A DNA stretch of 64,000 nt, from assembly GCA_016926755.1 (NCBI GenBank), contig JAFGNZ010000025.1:62001-126000 (forward strand), read 5' to 3'. Position 1 is the first letter of the stretch. The number at the start of each line of letters is the position of its first letter. The position numbers were made by a program, and so were the translations under genes. The notes beneath the pieces were generated by a model. That model made no database searches. It saw nothing but the letters and a program-made list of their open reading frames with translations, and was not told the DNA's origin. The DNA comes from Myxococcaceae bacterium. Its GTDB lineage: Bacteria; Myxococcota; Myxococcia; Myxococcales; Myxococcaceae. Of this stretch, positions 42,466-53,485 are shown one piece after another.

Positions 42466-42511
42466 GGCCTCCGGATCGCTTGAGAGGGAGCGGTCCGGAG
42501 GCCCGTTTTTC
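42466..42511 (+). terminator. Strong intrinsic terminator
   Basis: GGCCTCCGGA (42466-42475) pairs perfectly with TCCGGAGGCC (42494-42503), loop 18 nt with additional pairing, followed by CGTTTTT. It is the best rho-independent terminator in the window and closes the subtilisin transcript. Confidence 0.85.
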
Positions 42512-42850
42512 TTGAAGGAGCCCGACAGCAGCAGCGCGGCCATGCGCGGTGTTCTCGGCCGCTGCGGGCATGGCTCCCTACTGGCGGCGGTGGGAGGCTG
42601 GGAAAGGTGCTCGGACCCGTCGGGTTGGACGCCCTTCTGGTGGGCCGGGTGCGCTCTCCGTGAGCCCGCCCTCAGGTCCTTTCGGGCAGTGATGCATTGC
42701 ATTGACACCCCAGTGATGCGGCGGCGATAGTGCGCCCGCTCGGCAAGCAGGGTGTTGCTGCCTCTCTGGACATTGACTCATCCAGGGCCCGAGGGGGGCG
42801 CTGTCAGTCGGCGACGCGAAGCTCTGCCCCAGTGGCTCGAGGAGAACTGT
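42512..42850 (+). other. Leader region of the injection-system operon
   Basis: About 340 bp without a supported gene between the terminator and the sheath start. It contains the candidate promoter with direct repeats (42687-42731) and a possible untranslated leader of about 110 nt. No further motif was found. Confidence 0.5.
42687..42731 (+). promoter_or_regulatory. Candidate eCIS promoter flanked by CAGTGATGC direct repeats
   Basis: TTGACA (42702-42707) and GATAGT (42726-42731) are 18 bp apart: a perfect -35 and a 4/6 match to the -10. The 9-bp sequence CAGTGATGC occurs at 42687-42695 and again at 42711-42719, exactly 24 bp apart, so one copy precedes the -35 and one falls in the spacer. 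That is a plausible operator arrangement. Confidence 0.5.
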
Positions 42851-44410
42851 ATGCCCATTACTCCGACGTATCCTGGCGTCTATATCGAAGAAGTCCCCAG
42901 TGGCGTCAGGACGCTCACTGGCGTGGCCACGTCGGTGACGGCCTTCGTTGGCCGCGCGCTGAAGGGGCCGGTCAATGAGCCGGTGGTCATCAACAGCTAC
43001 GCGGACTACGAGCGCACCTTCGGTGGCTTGTGGCTCAAGAGCGCGATGAGCTTCTCCGTGCGTGACTTCTTCCTCAATGGGGGCGGTCAGGCCATCATCG
43101 TGCGCCTGTTCCACGCGGACACCGGGACGGGCGCCAAGCCCGGCAAGGCGGCGCTGGCGGTGAGCACCCTGACGCTCGAGGCCGTCAACCAGGGCGCCTG
43201 GGGCAACAACCTGGATGCCTCCGTGGAGATCCCCACCGCGACCGATGCGGCGACGGTCGCCGCGGCGACGCGCCTGGGCGTGACGGTGGGTGATCTCTTC
43301 AACCTCACCGTGAAGGACAAGAACCCCGGAGGCGTGACGGAGAAGCACCTCTTCCTCACCGTGAAGGACAGCTCCCGCCGCATCGACCGCGTGCTCGTCG
43401 CCGAGTCCAAGCTGGTGCGCTGGGCGGGAGCGTGGCCGGAGACTCTGCCCGTGGTCGCCGCCGACGACGCAGCCACCCTCACGGAGGCCTCGGACGGCGC
43501 CGCCCTCACGTACGCCGACGACTTCAATCCTTCGCAGGCCCAGGCGAACAAGGTGGGCCTCTACGCGCTGGAGAAGGCCGACCTCTTCAACATGCTGTGC
43601 ATCCCCCCGTACAATGACTCGGGCGACATCGACTCGAGCCTCATCGCGGATGCCGGCAAGTACTGTGAGGACCGGCGAGCGATGTTCATCATCGACGCGC
43701 CCACGACCTGGACGGACAAGGCCACGGCCAAGACGGGGATCGATACCCTGGGCACGCGCAGCAAGAACGCCGCCGTCTTCTTCCCGCGGCTGGTGCAGCC
43801 CAACCCGCTGCGCGGCAATCAGCTGGAGACCTTCGCGCCCAGCGGCGCGGTGGCGGGCACCATCGCGCGCACCGACGCGCAGCGCGGCGTCTGGAAGGCC
43901 CCCGCGGGGCTGGAGGCGGTGCTGGCCGGCGTGCCGGCGCTCAGCGCCCAGCTGACGGATGGGGAGACCGGAGAGCTCAACCCGCTGGGCATCAACTGCC
44001 TGCGCTCCATGCCCGCGGCCGGGCGCGTCGTCTGGGGCTCGCGCACCCTCCAGGGGGATGACCGGCTCGCCTCCGAGTGGAAGTACGTCCCCATCCGCCG
44101 CCTGGCCCTCTACATCGAGGAGAGCCTCTACCGCGGCACGCAGTGGGTCGTCTTCGAGCCCAATGACGCGCCCCTCTGGGCGCAGATCCGCCTCAACCTG
44201 GGGGCCTTCATGCACGGCCTCTTCCGCCAGGGCGCCTTCCAGGGCAAGTCGCCCAACGACGCGTACTTCGTGAAGTGCGACAAGGACACGACGACCCAGG
44301 ACGACATCAACCGGGGCATCGTCAACATCCATGTCGGCTTCGCGCCGCTCAAGCCGGCGGAGTTCGTCATCATCAAGCTGCAGCAGATGGCCGGTCAGCT
44401 CGGCGCGTAA
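42851..44410 (+). CDS. Contractile tail sheath protein, 519 aa
   Basis: Start ATG 42851 after GAGGAG. The N-terminus (PITPTYPGVYIEEVPSGVRT, LTGVATSVTAFVG) and the RDFFLNGGGQAIIVRL block are diagnostic of the phage tail sheath family (Afp2-4/Pvc2-4, MAC sheath). The C-terminus is also typical (NDAPLWAQIRLNLGAFMHGL, FRQGAFQG, FVIIKLQQMAGQL). It forms the contractile outer tube whose shortening drives the inner tube through the target envelope. Only one sheath gene is present, whereas Afp and PVC have three. It begins the eCIS operon. Confidence 0.95.
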   Translation: MPITPTYPGVYIEEVPSGVRTLTGVATSVTAFVGRALKGPVNEPVVINSYADYERTFGGLWLKSAMSFSVRDFFLNGGGQAIIVRLFHADTGTGAKPGKAALAVSTLTLEAVNQGAWGNNLDASVEIPTATDAATVAAATRLGVTVGDLFNLTVKDKNPGGVTEKHLFLTVKDSSRRIDRVLVAESKLVRWAGAWPETLPVVAADDAATLTEASDGAALTYADDFNPSQAQANKVGLYALEKADLFNMLCIPPYNDSGDIDSSLIADAGKYCEDRRAMFIIDAPTTWTDKATAKTGIDTLGTRSKNAAVFFPRLVQPNPLRGNQLETFAPSGAVAGTIARTDAQRGVWKAPAGLEAVLAGVPALSAQLTDGETGELNPLGINCLRSMPAAGRVVWGSRTLQGDDRLASEWKYVPIRRLALYIEESLYRGTQWVVFEPNDAPLWAQIRLNLGAFMHGLFRQGAFQGKSPNDAYFVKCDKDTTTQDDINRGIVNIHVGFAPLKPAEFVIIKLQQMAGQLGA

Positions 44411-44443
44411 GGCACTGGCATCAGCATCGAAGGAGAGGTCATC

Positions 44444-44965
44444 GTGGCTCAATTCAGCGTCAACCCCGAGCGGCTGGACCCTTACAAGAACTTCAAGTTC
44501 CGCATCCGCTGGGATGGCCGGGACGTGGCGGGTGTCAGCAAGATCAGCGCCCTCAAGCGCACCACCGAGGTGGTGAAGCACCGCGACGGAGGAGACTTCA
44601 GCAGCTCGCGCAAGTCACCCGGCCGGACGGAGTACGAGGCCATCACGGTGGAGCGGGGCGTCACGCACGACCCGGACTTCGAGGCCTGGGCGCGCAAGGT
44701 GTGGAACTACGCGGCCAAGCCGCTGGCCGGTGGCGAGTCCTCGCTGAAGGACTTCCGCAAGGACATCCGCATCCAGGTCTACAACGAGGCCGGCCAGCTC
44801 GTCCTGGCCTACAACGTCTTCCGCTGCTGGGTGTCCGAGTACCAGGCGCTCCCGGAGCTGGACGGCAACGGCAACGCCGTGGCCATCGAGTACATCAAGT
44901 TCGAGAACGAGGGGTGGGAGCGCGACGCCCAGGTGCAGGAGCCGACCGAGCCGTCGTTCCCGTGA
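44444..44965 (+). CDS. Contractile tail inner-tube protein, 173 aa
   Basis: GTG start after AGGAGAGG. The pattern MAQFSVNPERLDPYKNFKFR, then GVSKISALKRTTEVVKHRDG, then YEAITVERGVTHDPDFEAWA is the T4-gp19-like/Afp1-type tube family (TIGR02241). It stacks as hexameric rings inside the sheath and may carry cargo in the lumen. It lies 33 nt after the sheath gene, as in most eCIS operons. A single tube gene suggests that all rings are the same, unless a variant lies beyond the window. Confidence 0.93.
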   Translation: MAQFSVNPERLDPYKNFKFRIRWDGRDVAGVSKISALKRTTEVVKHRDGGDFSSSRKSPGRTEYEAITVERGVTHDPDFEAWARKVWNYAAKPLAGGESSLKDFRKDIRIQVYNEAGQLVLAYNVFRCWVSEYQALPELDGNGNAVAIEYIKFENEGWERDAQVQEPTEPSFP

Positions 44966-44969
44966 GGTC

Positions 44970-45695
44970 ATGCGCCCGCTGTCGGCCAGCGACATCATCC
45001 GCCTCTGGGATGCGGGGCAGTCGCAGCACCCGCTCGATCGGGCGCTGGGGTTGCTGGGCGCTGGCTGGCCAGAGCTGACGCGGGGAGAGCTGGCGGCGAT
45101 GGATGTCGGGGAGCGCGACGCGCGGCTGCTGCGCCTGCGGGAGCTGATGGCCGGGCCGGTGCTGGAGTGCTTCGCCGAGTGCCCCACCTGCCACGCGCCA
45201 CTGGAGTTCCGGATCGCCACGTCGTCCCTGCTCCCGGCCGTGGCGCCTCCGCCGCGGGGACTGGAGGCGGCTGGAGTCGCGGTGCAGTACCGGCTGCCGG
45301 ACAGCCGGGATCTGGCCGCCGTGGCCCGGTGCGCGGACGCCGAGGCGGCTCGGCGCCTGCTGCTGCGGCGCTGCGTCCTCTCCGTTCGCGAGGGACAGGA
45401 CGTCCTCTCCGCTGACGCGCTGTCAGCAGAGGTCGTCGCGGCGCTCTGCGCGCGGATAGAGGAGGAGGCCTCCGCCACGGACGTCCGGATGAACCTGACG
45501 TGCCCTGCCTGCAGCCACCGCTGGCAGGTGGCCGTGGATGTCGCCGAGTTCTTCTGGCAGGAGCTGGCCGCGGAGGCGCGGCGCCTGCTGCGCGAGGTGC
45601 ACTTGCTGGCGCGCGCGTACAGCTGGAGCGAAGAGAGCATCCTGGCCATGGGGCCGCAGCGGCGGCAGTACTACCTGGAACTGGCCGGCCAATGA
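44970..45695 (+). CDS. gp26-like baseplate protein with two CPxC zinc motifs, 241 aa
   Basis: A helical protein containing CPTC (in AECPTCHAPLEF) and, about 105 residues later, CPAC (in MNLTCPACSHRWQ). Together they provide four cysteines for one zinc site. The N- and C-terminal blocks (PLSASDIIRLWDAGQSQHPL, and ILAMGPQRRQYYLELAG) match the T4 gp26-like baseplate/assembly family found in contractile injection loci directly after the tube gene. It starts 4 nt after the tube stop and overlaps the next gene. Confidence 0.8.
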   Translation: MRPLSASDIIRLWDAGQSQHPLDRALGLLGAGWPELTRGELAAMDVGERDARLLRLRELMAGPVLECFAECPTCHAPLEFRIATSSLLPAVAPPPRGLEAAGVAVQYRLPDSRDLAAVARCADAEAARRLLLRRCVLSVREGQDVLSADALSAEVVAALCARIEEEASATDVRMNLTCPACSHRWQVAVDVAEFFWQELAAEARRLLREVHLLARAYSWSEESILAMGPQRRQYYLELAGQ

Positions 45696-47893
45696 GCGAC
45701 TTCTTCTCACGGCTCGTGAACCGGGTACACGGGCGCGTGGCGCTCGTCCAGCCGAAGATCCGGCCGTTGTTCGGTCCCGCCGTGACAGCGCCCGCGACTC
45801 AGCTTCAGCTCGAGCTGGAATCGGCAGAGGCGGCCGAGGTGGCACCTCCGTCCGCGCCGGTCCGCGAGGTGTCTGCGAGCACGAGCCCGGAACTCGCTCC
45901 GCGGCCGGCGCCCCCTCGCGGGGTGGCGGAGGGGCATGACCGGCCGGAGAGGTTGGCGCGACCTGGAGCGCCGAGCCCCAGTGGGCAGGAAGTGAGGCCC
46001 GCTGCGGCGGAGCCCACCGTGACGGCTCCACCGGCTGGAGCCGAGGTGCGGCCGAGCAGGGCTCTGGCGGAGGAACCCGCTATTGGCAGGGACTCTCCCG
46101 TAGCCGACGAGAGTCGTGGGGCGGGAGTATCTCTCGCGCCGAGGGAGGCGCGAGAGTCAGCCGCGGCCCACCCGGAGCCATGGGCGGCGGGTGCCCCGCT
46201 GGCTCCTCGGGTTGCGGCTCCGCCAGGGGAGGGCTTCGCCCTGGAGGAGTCCGTGCGGACGGAGGGGCTGGGGCCGCGGGCGGAACAAGGGAGGCGTGTC
46301 GCGCCATCCACCCAGGTGCTTGCTGGCGAGGGCAGGGGGGCGGCGCTACCGCCCAGCGAGCCGCATCACATGGCTGTCTCACGCATCGAGCCGGCCCGCG
46401 GCGCCGAGGGGCAAGCCGGTGGCATCAGCCCGCGTGTCGAGGCGCTGAACGGTGTTGTACAGCGTGAGCTGGCTCACGGTGCTGAGGGGCAAGCGAGTGG
46501 CATCGGTTCTCGTGTCGAGGCGCCCGTCGGTGTTGTAGGGCGGATGGTCGAGGGTGCCTCAGGTGTTGAGCGTGCCCAGCTGAATCCAGCGGGTGAGAAG
46601 GATCCGATCAGCGCGGCGGAGAGCAGTCCCAGGCTTGCCAGGGGCATGGAGGTCTCCACGAGCATCGAGCTGGCGCGCAGCACGGAGGCAGTGCGGGACA
46701 GCGGGATTGCCCCGCGTGTCGAGGCGTCTGGCAATATTGTGGCAGGCCAGGAAGTCGGAGGCTCCTCTCCGAAGCTCCGGCCGCTGCTCGGTCCCGCCAT
46801 GACACCGCTCGCGGCTCAGCCTCAGCTCGAGCTGGAATCGGCAGAGGCGGCCGAAGTGGCACCTCGGTCCGCGCCGCCCCAGGAGGTGGCTGCGAGCACG
46901 AACCCGGAGGCCGCTCCGCGCCTGGCGCTCCCTCATGGGGTGGTTGTGGCTCCGCCAGGGGCGGGCTTCGCCCTGGAGGAGTCGGTGCGGACGGAGGGGA
47001 TGGGGCCGCAGGCGGAGCAAGGGGGGCGTGTCGCGCCATCTCCCCAGGCGCTTGCTGGCGAGAGCAGGGGAGCGGCGTCGCCACCCATCGAGCCGTATCA
47101 AATGGTTGTCTCACGCATCGAGCCAGCCCGCGGCGCCGAGGAGCAAGCCGGTGGCATCAGCCCGCGTGTCGAGGCGCTGAACGGTGTTGTACAGCGTGAG
47201 CTGGCTCGTGGCGTTGAGGGGCAAGCGAGTGGCATCGCTCCTCGTATCGAGGCCCCTGGTAATACCTCGGCAGGCCAGGGAGTCGGAGGCTCCGCTCGCG
47301 TTGAGATGCCGCGCAGCGCCGAGGTGGAGCTGGCGGCCGAAGTTGTCGCGGAAGTCGAGATGACACTCGGCGCAGTGACAGGTCGGGGCGTGGAGATGAA
47401 CCCACGTGCCACGGTGCCGCGCACGGCCGGGCCAAGGCAGCAGGTCGAGGTTGCTCCAGGTGTCGAGGTGCCTCGCAGCGGTGTGGGGGGGGAACTGGAG
47501 ATCGTCTCGCGTGTCGAGATGCCGCGCGGGGAAACGGGGAAGGAGGTCGGTGTTCCCCCGCGCACTGCCATGCCGGGCCGAGATATCCATGGCGAGAGCG
47601 ACAGGAGTCCTATCGAAGGACCGAGGCAGATCCTCAGTGCGGCGGAGCCTCCTCCCGGACAGAAGGCCTCGGCGGCGGTGCGTCGGGACCCGGCGGTGGC
47701 CCCTGGACTGCCAGAGGCGCTGCTCAACGAAGAGAGCCCCGCTGAAAGGGGAACGGCCCCTGCCATTGAAATCAGCATCGGGCGGCTCGAGGTGCGGACC
47801 GCGACGGCTCCTCCGGTGCCGACTCGGCGCCAGGGGCCACCCAAACCACTCCTCTCGCTCGACGCCTACCTCAAGCGTCGTGACGGTAAGTAA
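45692..47893 (+). CDS. Long disordered eCIS-locus protein with internal duplications, 733 aa
   Basis: ATG 45692 overlaps the previous stop. Three parts: a conserved-looking N-terminus (MSDFFSRLVNRVHGRVALVQ, then PKIRPLFGP); a very long Pro/Ala/Gly/Glu-rich middle without predicted order; and a C-terminal block IEISIGRLEVRT followed by LLSLDAYLKRRDGK. That closing pattern of I-x-V/I-x-IGR-x-EVR plus LSLxxYLxxR recurs in hypothetical proteins of other phage-tail-like loci. The middle contains two large duplications (see repeat entry). The role is unknown. Candidates are a tape-measure substitute, a scaffold or an assembly chaperone; no separate tape-measure gene is visible in this window. Confidence 0.75.
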   Translation: MSDFFSRLVNRVHGRVALVQPKIRPLFGPAVTAPATQLQLELESAEAAEVAPPSAPVREVSASTSPELAPRPAPPRGVAEGHDRPERLARPGAPSPSGQEVRPAAAEPTVTAPPAGAEVRPSRALAEEPAIGRDSPVADESRGAGVSLAPREARESAAAHPEPWAAGAPLAPRVAAPPGEGFALEESVRTEGLGPRAEQGRRVAPSTQVLAGEGRGAALPPSEPHHMAVSRIEPARGAEGQAGGISPRVEALNGVVQRELAHGAEGQASGIGSRVEAPVGVVGRMVEGASGVERAQLNPAGEKDPISAAESSPRLARGMEVSTSIELARSTEAVRDSGIAPRVEASGNIVAGQEVGGSSPKLRPLLGPAMTPLAAQPQLELESAEAAEVAPRSAPPQEVAASTNPEAAPRLALPHGVVVAPPGAGFALEESVRTEGMGPQAEQGGRVAPSPQALAGESRGAASPPIEPYQMVVSRIEPARGAEEQAGGISPRVEALNGVVQRELARGVEGQASGIAPRIEAPGNTSAGQGVGGSARVEMPRSAEVELAAEVVAEVEMTLGAVTGRGVEMNPRATVPRTAGPRQQVEVAPGVEVPRSGVGGELEIVSRVEMPRGETGKEVGVPPRTAMPGRDIHGESDRSPIEGPRQILSAAEPPPGQKASAAVRRDPAVAPGLPEALLNEESPAERGTAPAIEISIGRLEVRTATAPPVPTRRQGPPKPLLSLDAYLKRRDGK
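45751..47253 (+). repeat. Two-part internal duplication in the disordered protein gene
   Basis: Segment A (45751-45930) recurs at 46768-46945, offset 1017 nt (339 codons). Segment B (46214-46521) recurs at 46946-47253, offset 732 nt (244 codons). The first copy thus has about 280 nt more between A and B. The copies of B are nearly identical in DNA, so the event is recent. Both offsets are multiples of three, so the frame is kept. Confidence 0.85.
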
Positions 47894-49143
47894 GTGAGCA
47901 ACTCTCTCGCCATTGCCGCGGTCACCGCCACCCTGCGCGACCTGCTGTCGCGAGCGGCGCAGCCTATTCCTGGGGATCCAAGCTCCGACACGGAGCTGGC
48001 TGACCTCACGGTGACCACCAAGGCTCCCGACAAGGCGCGGGCGGCGGATGACCGCAACCAGCTCAACCTCTTCCTCTACCACACCGCGCCCAACGCGGCC
48101 TGGCGCAACAAGAGCCTGGCTCGCCCCGGAGAGCAGGGGCAGCCCGCCCTGGCGCTCAACCTCTATTACCTGGTGACGGCGTACGGCCGCGGGAGCGATG
48201 ACATCCTCGGCCATCGGCTGCTCGGGCGCGCCATGAGCATCCTGCATGATCAGGGGGTCCTCCTGCCCTCGGACATGGAGGCGGCGCTCGCCGGTAATGA
48301 TCTCCACCTCCAGGTCGAGCGCGTCCGCCTCTCCCCCTACAACCTCACCTCCGAGGAGCTGTCCAAGCTCTGGACCATCTTCCAGACCCAATATCGCCTG
48401 ACGGTCGCCTATGAGGTGTCGGTCGTCCTCATCGACAGCGCCCGGCCCGTGAAGGCGGCCCTCCCGGTGCTCACGCGCGGCTTCGGGGACAAGGGCCCCG
48501 ACGTGCAGCCCCACCTGACGGCTCCATTCCCCTCCCTGACCGCGCTCGCGCCGCCCCATGGCCAGCCCGCCGTGCGCCTCGGCGCGGGGGCCACCCCCGG
48601 GGAGGTGCTCGTCGTTCAAGGGGCTCAGCTCGCAGGCAGCGCGGTGCGCGTAGAGCTCGCGCACCGGCTCCTCTCCGCGCCGTACACGCTCTCCCCGATG
48701 GCCGGTGCGAGCTCGACCCTGCTCTCCGTCCAGCTGCCGACCGACCCGACGGGGTTGCCTGTCGGCGTGTATTCGCTCGCCGTGGTCGTCGAGCAGGCCA
48801 CCCGGCCGGACGCCACCACCAACACGCTGCCGCTCGCGGTGGCGCCGCGCCTGCTCTCCCTCTCTCCCAACCCCGCTCCCAGAGACGGCACGGGAAAGGT
48901 CACGCTCACCGTCACCTGCAGCCCCCAGGCCTGGCCCGAGCAGCGGGTCTCCCTGCTGGTGGGTGATCTCGAGGTGCGCGCGGACGAGCACCCGCTGAAG
49001 ACCGACACGCTGACGTTCTCTCTTCCGTCCGCGCCCGTGGGAGAGCACCTGGTGCGGCTGCGCGTGGATGGCGTCGACAGCCTGCTCATCAACTACGCCG
49101 TCACCCCGCCCGCCTTCGATACCACCCAGAAGGTGACCATCAC

Positions 49144-49147
<4 letters not shown>
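47894..49147 (+). CDS. Pvc16/DUF4255-type tail terminator (cap) protein, 417 aa
   Basis: GTG start abutting the previous stop. Residues 1-195 are the DUF4255/Pvc16 N-terminal domain: LAIAAVTATLRDLLSRAAQP, then DRNQLNLFLYHTAPNAAWRN, then LALNLYYLVTAYG and ILGHRLLGRAMSILHD. In Afp/PVC this protein caps the tube and ends sheath polymerisation. The remaining 220 residues contain two IPT/TIG-like beta-sandwiches (PGEVLVVQGAQLAGSAVRVE, and APVGEHLVRLRVDGVDSLLI), an extension typical of the eCIS subtype with one sheath gene. Confidence 0.9.
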
Positions 49148-51116
<1,969 letters not shown>

Positions 51117-51120
<4 letters not shown>

Positions 51121-51395
51121 AGCCCACCCCCCCAATCAAGCTCCACATCGACCACCTCGTCCTCCATGGTGTGTCCCTCGGGGACCGGGACCGGGCGGGC
51201 GCCGCCTTCACCCAGGAGCTGACGCGGCTGCTGACCGAGCAGGGCGTGCCCGCGGCGCTCGCCAGGGGTGTCACCCTCCCGAGGTTGGATGGAGGTACCC
51301 TGACGGTGTCGCCAGGCACGAGCGCCGAAGTCGTCGGCGTGCAGGCGGCTCGGTCTACCTATGCGCGCCTGGCGCGGGCAGGAGAAGGAACATGA
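51117..51395 (+). CDS. Small eCIS-locus protein, 92 aa
   Basis: The ATG at 51117 overlaps the ATPase stop, and its own stop overlaps the next ATG (51392), so translation is coupled on both sides; this supports a real gene. Sequence pattern: IKLHIDHLVLHGVSLGDRDR, then AFTQELTRLLTEQG, then LPRLDGGTLTVSPG. Small proteins of this pattern occur between the ATPase and Afp7-like genes of similar clusters. Function unknown. Confidence 0.75.
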
Positions 51396-52051
51396 GCGCC
51401 GCACCCATCTCACCCCAGCTGCTCAAGGGGGCCATCATCGGCCTCGATCCCTTCAACCCGTTGGCCAGCGTGGTGCCCTTCCAGTACAACCCGGACCAGC
51501 TCACCCGGACGCTCACCACCACCCAGAGCGCGGGGGGGAGCCCGGGGGAGGCGCTGCGGCTGAGGGGCCCGCCTCAAGAGACGATCCAGGTCGAGGTGGA
51601 GCTGGATGCCGCGGATCAGCTCGCGCAGGGCAGCCTCCCGGGGACGCAGCTCGGCGTCTACCCCATGCTCTCGGCGCTGGAGATGCTGCTCTACCCCAAG
51701 ACGGCCTTCATCCTGGCCAACGAGGTGCTGGCCACCGCGGGCATCATGGAGTTCATCCCTCCACAGGCGCCCCTCACCCTGTTCATCTGGGGGCCCAAGC
51801 GCGTGCTGCCCGTGCGCGTGACCGAGTTCAGCATCACCGAAGAGGCGTTCGACACCGGGCTCAACCCCATCCGCGCCCGGGTCCGCCTGGGGCTGCGGGT
51901 CCTCAACTACCAGGACCTGGGGCTGGCCAGCATCGGCGGGGCGACTTTCATGGCCCACCAGGTCGTCAAGGAGGTCATGGCGACCCTCAACACCGCGGCC
52001 AGCTTGACGGGCGCCGCGTCCTTCAGCGGCAGTGTCCGCCTGGGAGGCTGA
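51392..52051 (+). CDS. Contractile injection system tube-initiator/Afp7-like protein (LysM-less), 219 aa
   Basis: The domain is the CIS tube N-terminal type: VPFQYNPDQLTRTLTTTQ, then LSALEMLLYPK, then LTLFIWGPKRVLPVRVTEFS, ITEEAFDTGLNPIRARVRLG. In Afp7/Pvc7 this domain is fused to a LysM; here the LysM-like domain is the next gene (3 nt downstream). It probably connects the spike complex to the first tube ring. Confidence 0.88.
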   Translation: MSAAPISPQLLKGAIIGLDPFNPLASVVPFQYNPDQLTRTLTTTQSAGGSPGEALRLRGPPQETIQVEVELDAADQLAQGSLPGTQLGVYPMLSALEMLLYPKTAFILANEVLATAGIMEFIPPQAPLTLFIWGPKRVLPVRVTEFSITEEAFDTGLNPIRARVRLGLRVLNYQDLGLASIGGATFMAHQVVKEVMATLNTAASLTGAASFSGSVRLGG

Positions 52052-52054
52052 GAC

Positions 52055-52357
52055 ATGTTCGATCCCACCAGCCGCTATGCCTCACTCGAAGTGGCCACCG
52101 CCCGCGTGACGGACGCCCGCGGCGAGTCGCGTGAGGTGCGGTACGTGCGCCGCCGCTTCCTGCCCTCGGGGGACTCCCAGGTCTCGCTCGCCGAGCACCT
52201 GCTGGCCCAGGGCGAGCGGCTGGACCACCTGGCCGCCCGCTACCTCAACGATCCCACCCAGTTCTGGCGGCTGTGCGACGCCAACGGCGTGCTGCACCCG
52301 GACGAGCTCTTGGAGCGCGTGGGGCAGTCCATCCGGGTGGCGACCACCCTCCGCTGA
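52055..52357 (+). CDS. LysM-like tail protein (gpX type), 100 aa
   Basis: Residues 45-100 are LysM-like: SLAEHLLAQGERLDHLAARY, then LNDPTQFWRLCDANGVLHPD. The rest is a short beta lead-in with RYVRRRFLPSG. In other eCIS this domain is the C-terminal half of the Afp7 protein. Its separation here supports fission (or, equally, the unfused ancestral state). Confidence 0.85.
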   Translation: MFDPTSRYASLEVATARVTDARGESREVRYVRRRFLPSGDSQVSLAEHLLAQGERLDHLAARYLNDPTQFWRLCDANGVLHPDELLERVGQSIRVATTLR

Positions 52358-52366
52358 GGCGCGCGC

Positions 52367-53485
52367 ATGCTGGCAGGGGCTCTGGGTGTCCGACTGGTGT
52401 TGTGGCTGGGGAAGGCCGTTCCCCTGCCACCGCCGCCGGCCATTGCCCAGGCCCTCACGAGCGTCGAGGTCACCAACGACGCGGACGGCCATGACGGCTT
52501 CCAGCTCACCTTCTCCCTGGCCAAGGATCGCGTCGTCGACTACGGCCTCGTCCAGGACGGCGCCCTCGAGCCCTTCACGCGGGTGTGGATCGGCGTGATG
52601 CTGGGGCCGGTGCCGGAGGTGCTGATCGACGGCATCATCACCCACCAGGAGCTGAGCGCCAGCAGCGAGCCCGGCCAGTCCCGCCTCACCGTCACCGGGC
52701 GGGACGTGAGCGTGATGCTGGATCTGGAGCAGAAGAACGAGAAGTACGAGAACCAGCCGGACTTCGCCATCGTCGCGCGCATCCTCGGGACGTACGCCAC
52801 CTACGGCCTGGCGCCCCAGGTGATGCCCACCACGGAGATCCCCATCTTCCTGCAGCGCATCCCCCGCCAGCAGGAGACGGACCTGCGCTTCATCCAGCGC
52901 ATGGCGCAGCGCAACGGCTATGTCTTCTACGTGGAGCCCGTCACCTTCGGGGTGAACAAGGCGTACTTCGGCCCGGAGGTGCGGGCGAGCCTGCCCCTGC
53001 CGGCGCTGACGACCAACCTGGGCAACGCCACCAACGTGGAGTCGCTCAGCTTCTCCGTGGACGCGCTGGCGCCGGTGAGCTCCAAGAGCGAGGTGCTCGA
53101 GCCGATGACCAAGAGCAGCATCCCCTTGCCCTCGCTGCCCTCGCTGCGCGTGCCGCCGCTGGCCCTCAAGCCGGTGCCGGCCAGGCGCACGGAGCTGCTG
53201 CGAGAGAGCGCGAACCAGACGCCGGGGCAGGCGGTGGCCTCGGCCGTGGCGGCGGCCACCAACGCGAAGGACGCGGTGTCGGGCTCCGGGCAGGTGGACA
53301 CGCTGCGCTATGGCGGGGTGCTGCGCGCGCGGCGGCTGGTGGGCGTCCGCGGGGCGGGCCTGAGCTTCGACGGCAACTACTATGTGCGCCAGGTGACCCA
53401 CAAGCTCGAGCAGGGCACCTACACCCAGAGCTTCTCTCTCTCCCGAGAGGGCACCCTCGCCCTCCTCCCCGCGGTGCGACCATGA
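52367..53485 (+). CDS. gpD-like baseplate hub protein (N-terminal half of VgrG/Afp8), 372 aa
   Basis: Phage late-control gpD family: LTSVEVTNDADGHDGFQLTF, then LTVTGRDVSVMLDLEQKNEK, then ETDLRFIQRMAQRNGYVFYV. It would form the trimeric hub from which the spike projects. The C-terminus contains the family block ARRLVGVRGAGLSFDGNYYV, then RQVTHKLEQGTYTQSFSLSR. The gpV spike is the next, overlapping gene, so Afp8 is split into two genes, as in Myoviridae rather than as in T6SS VgrG. Confidence 0.9.
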   Translation: MLAGALGVRLVLWLGKAVPLPPPPAIAQALTSVEVTNDADGHDGFQLTFSLAKDRVVDYGLVQDGALEPFTRVWIGVMLGPVPEVLIDGIITHQELSASSEPGQSRLTVTGRDVSVMLDLEQKNEKYENQPDFAIVARILGTYATYGLAPQVMPTTEIPIFLQRIPRQQETDLRFIQRMAQRNGYVFYVEPVTFGVNKAYFGPEVRASLPLPALTTNLGNATNVESLSFSVDALAPVSSKSEVLEPMTKSSIPLPSLPSLRVPPLALKPVPARRTELLRESANQTPGQAVASAVAAATNAKDAVSGSGQVDTLRYGGVLRARRLVGVRGAGLSFDGNYYVRQVTHKLEQGTYTQSFSLSREGTLALLPAVRP

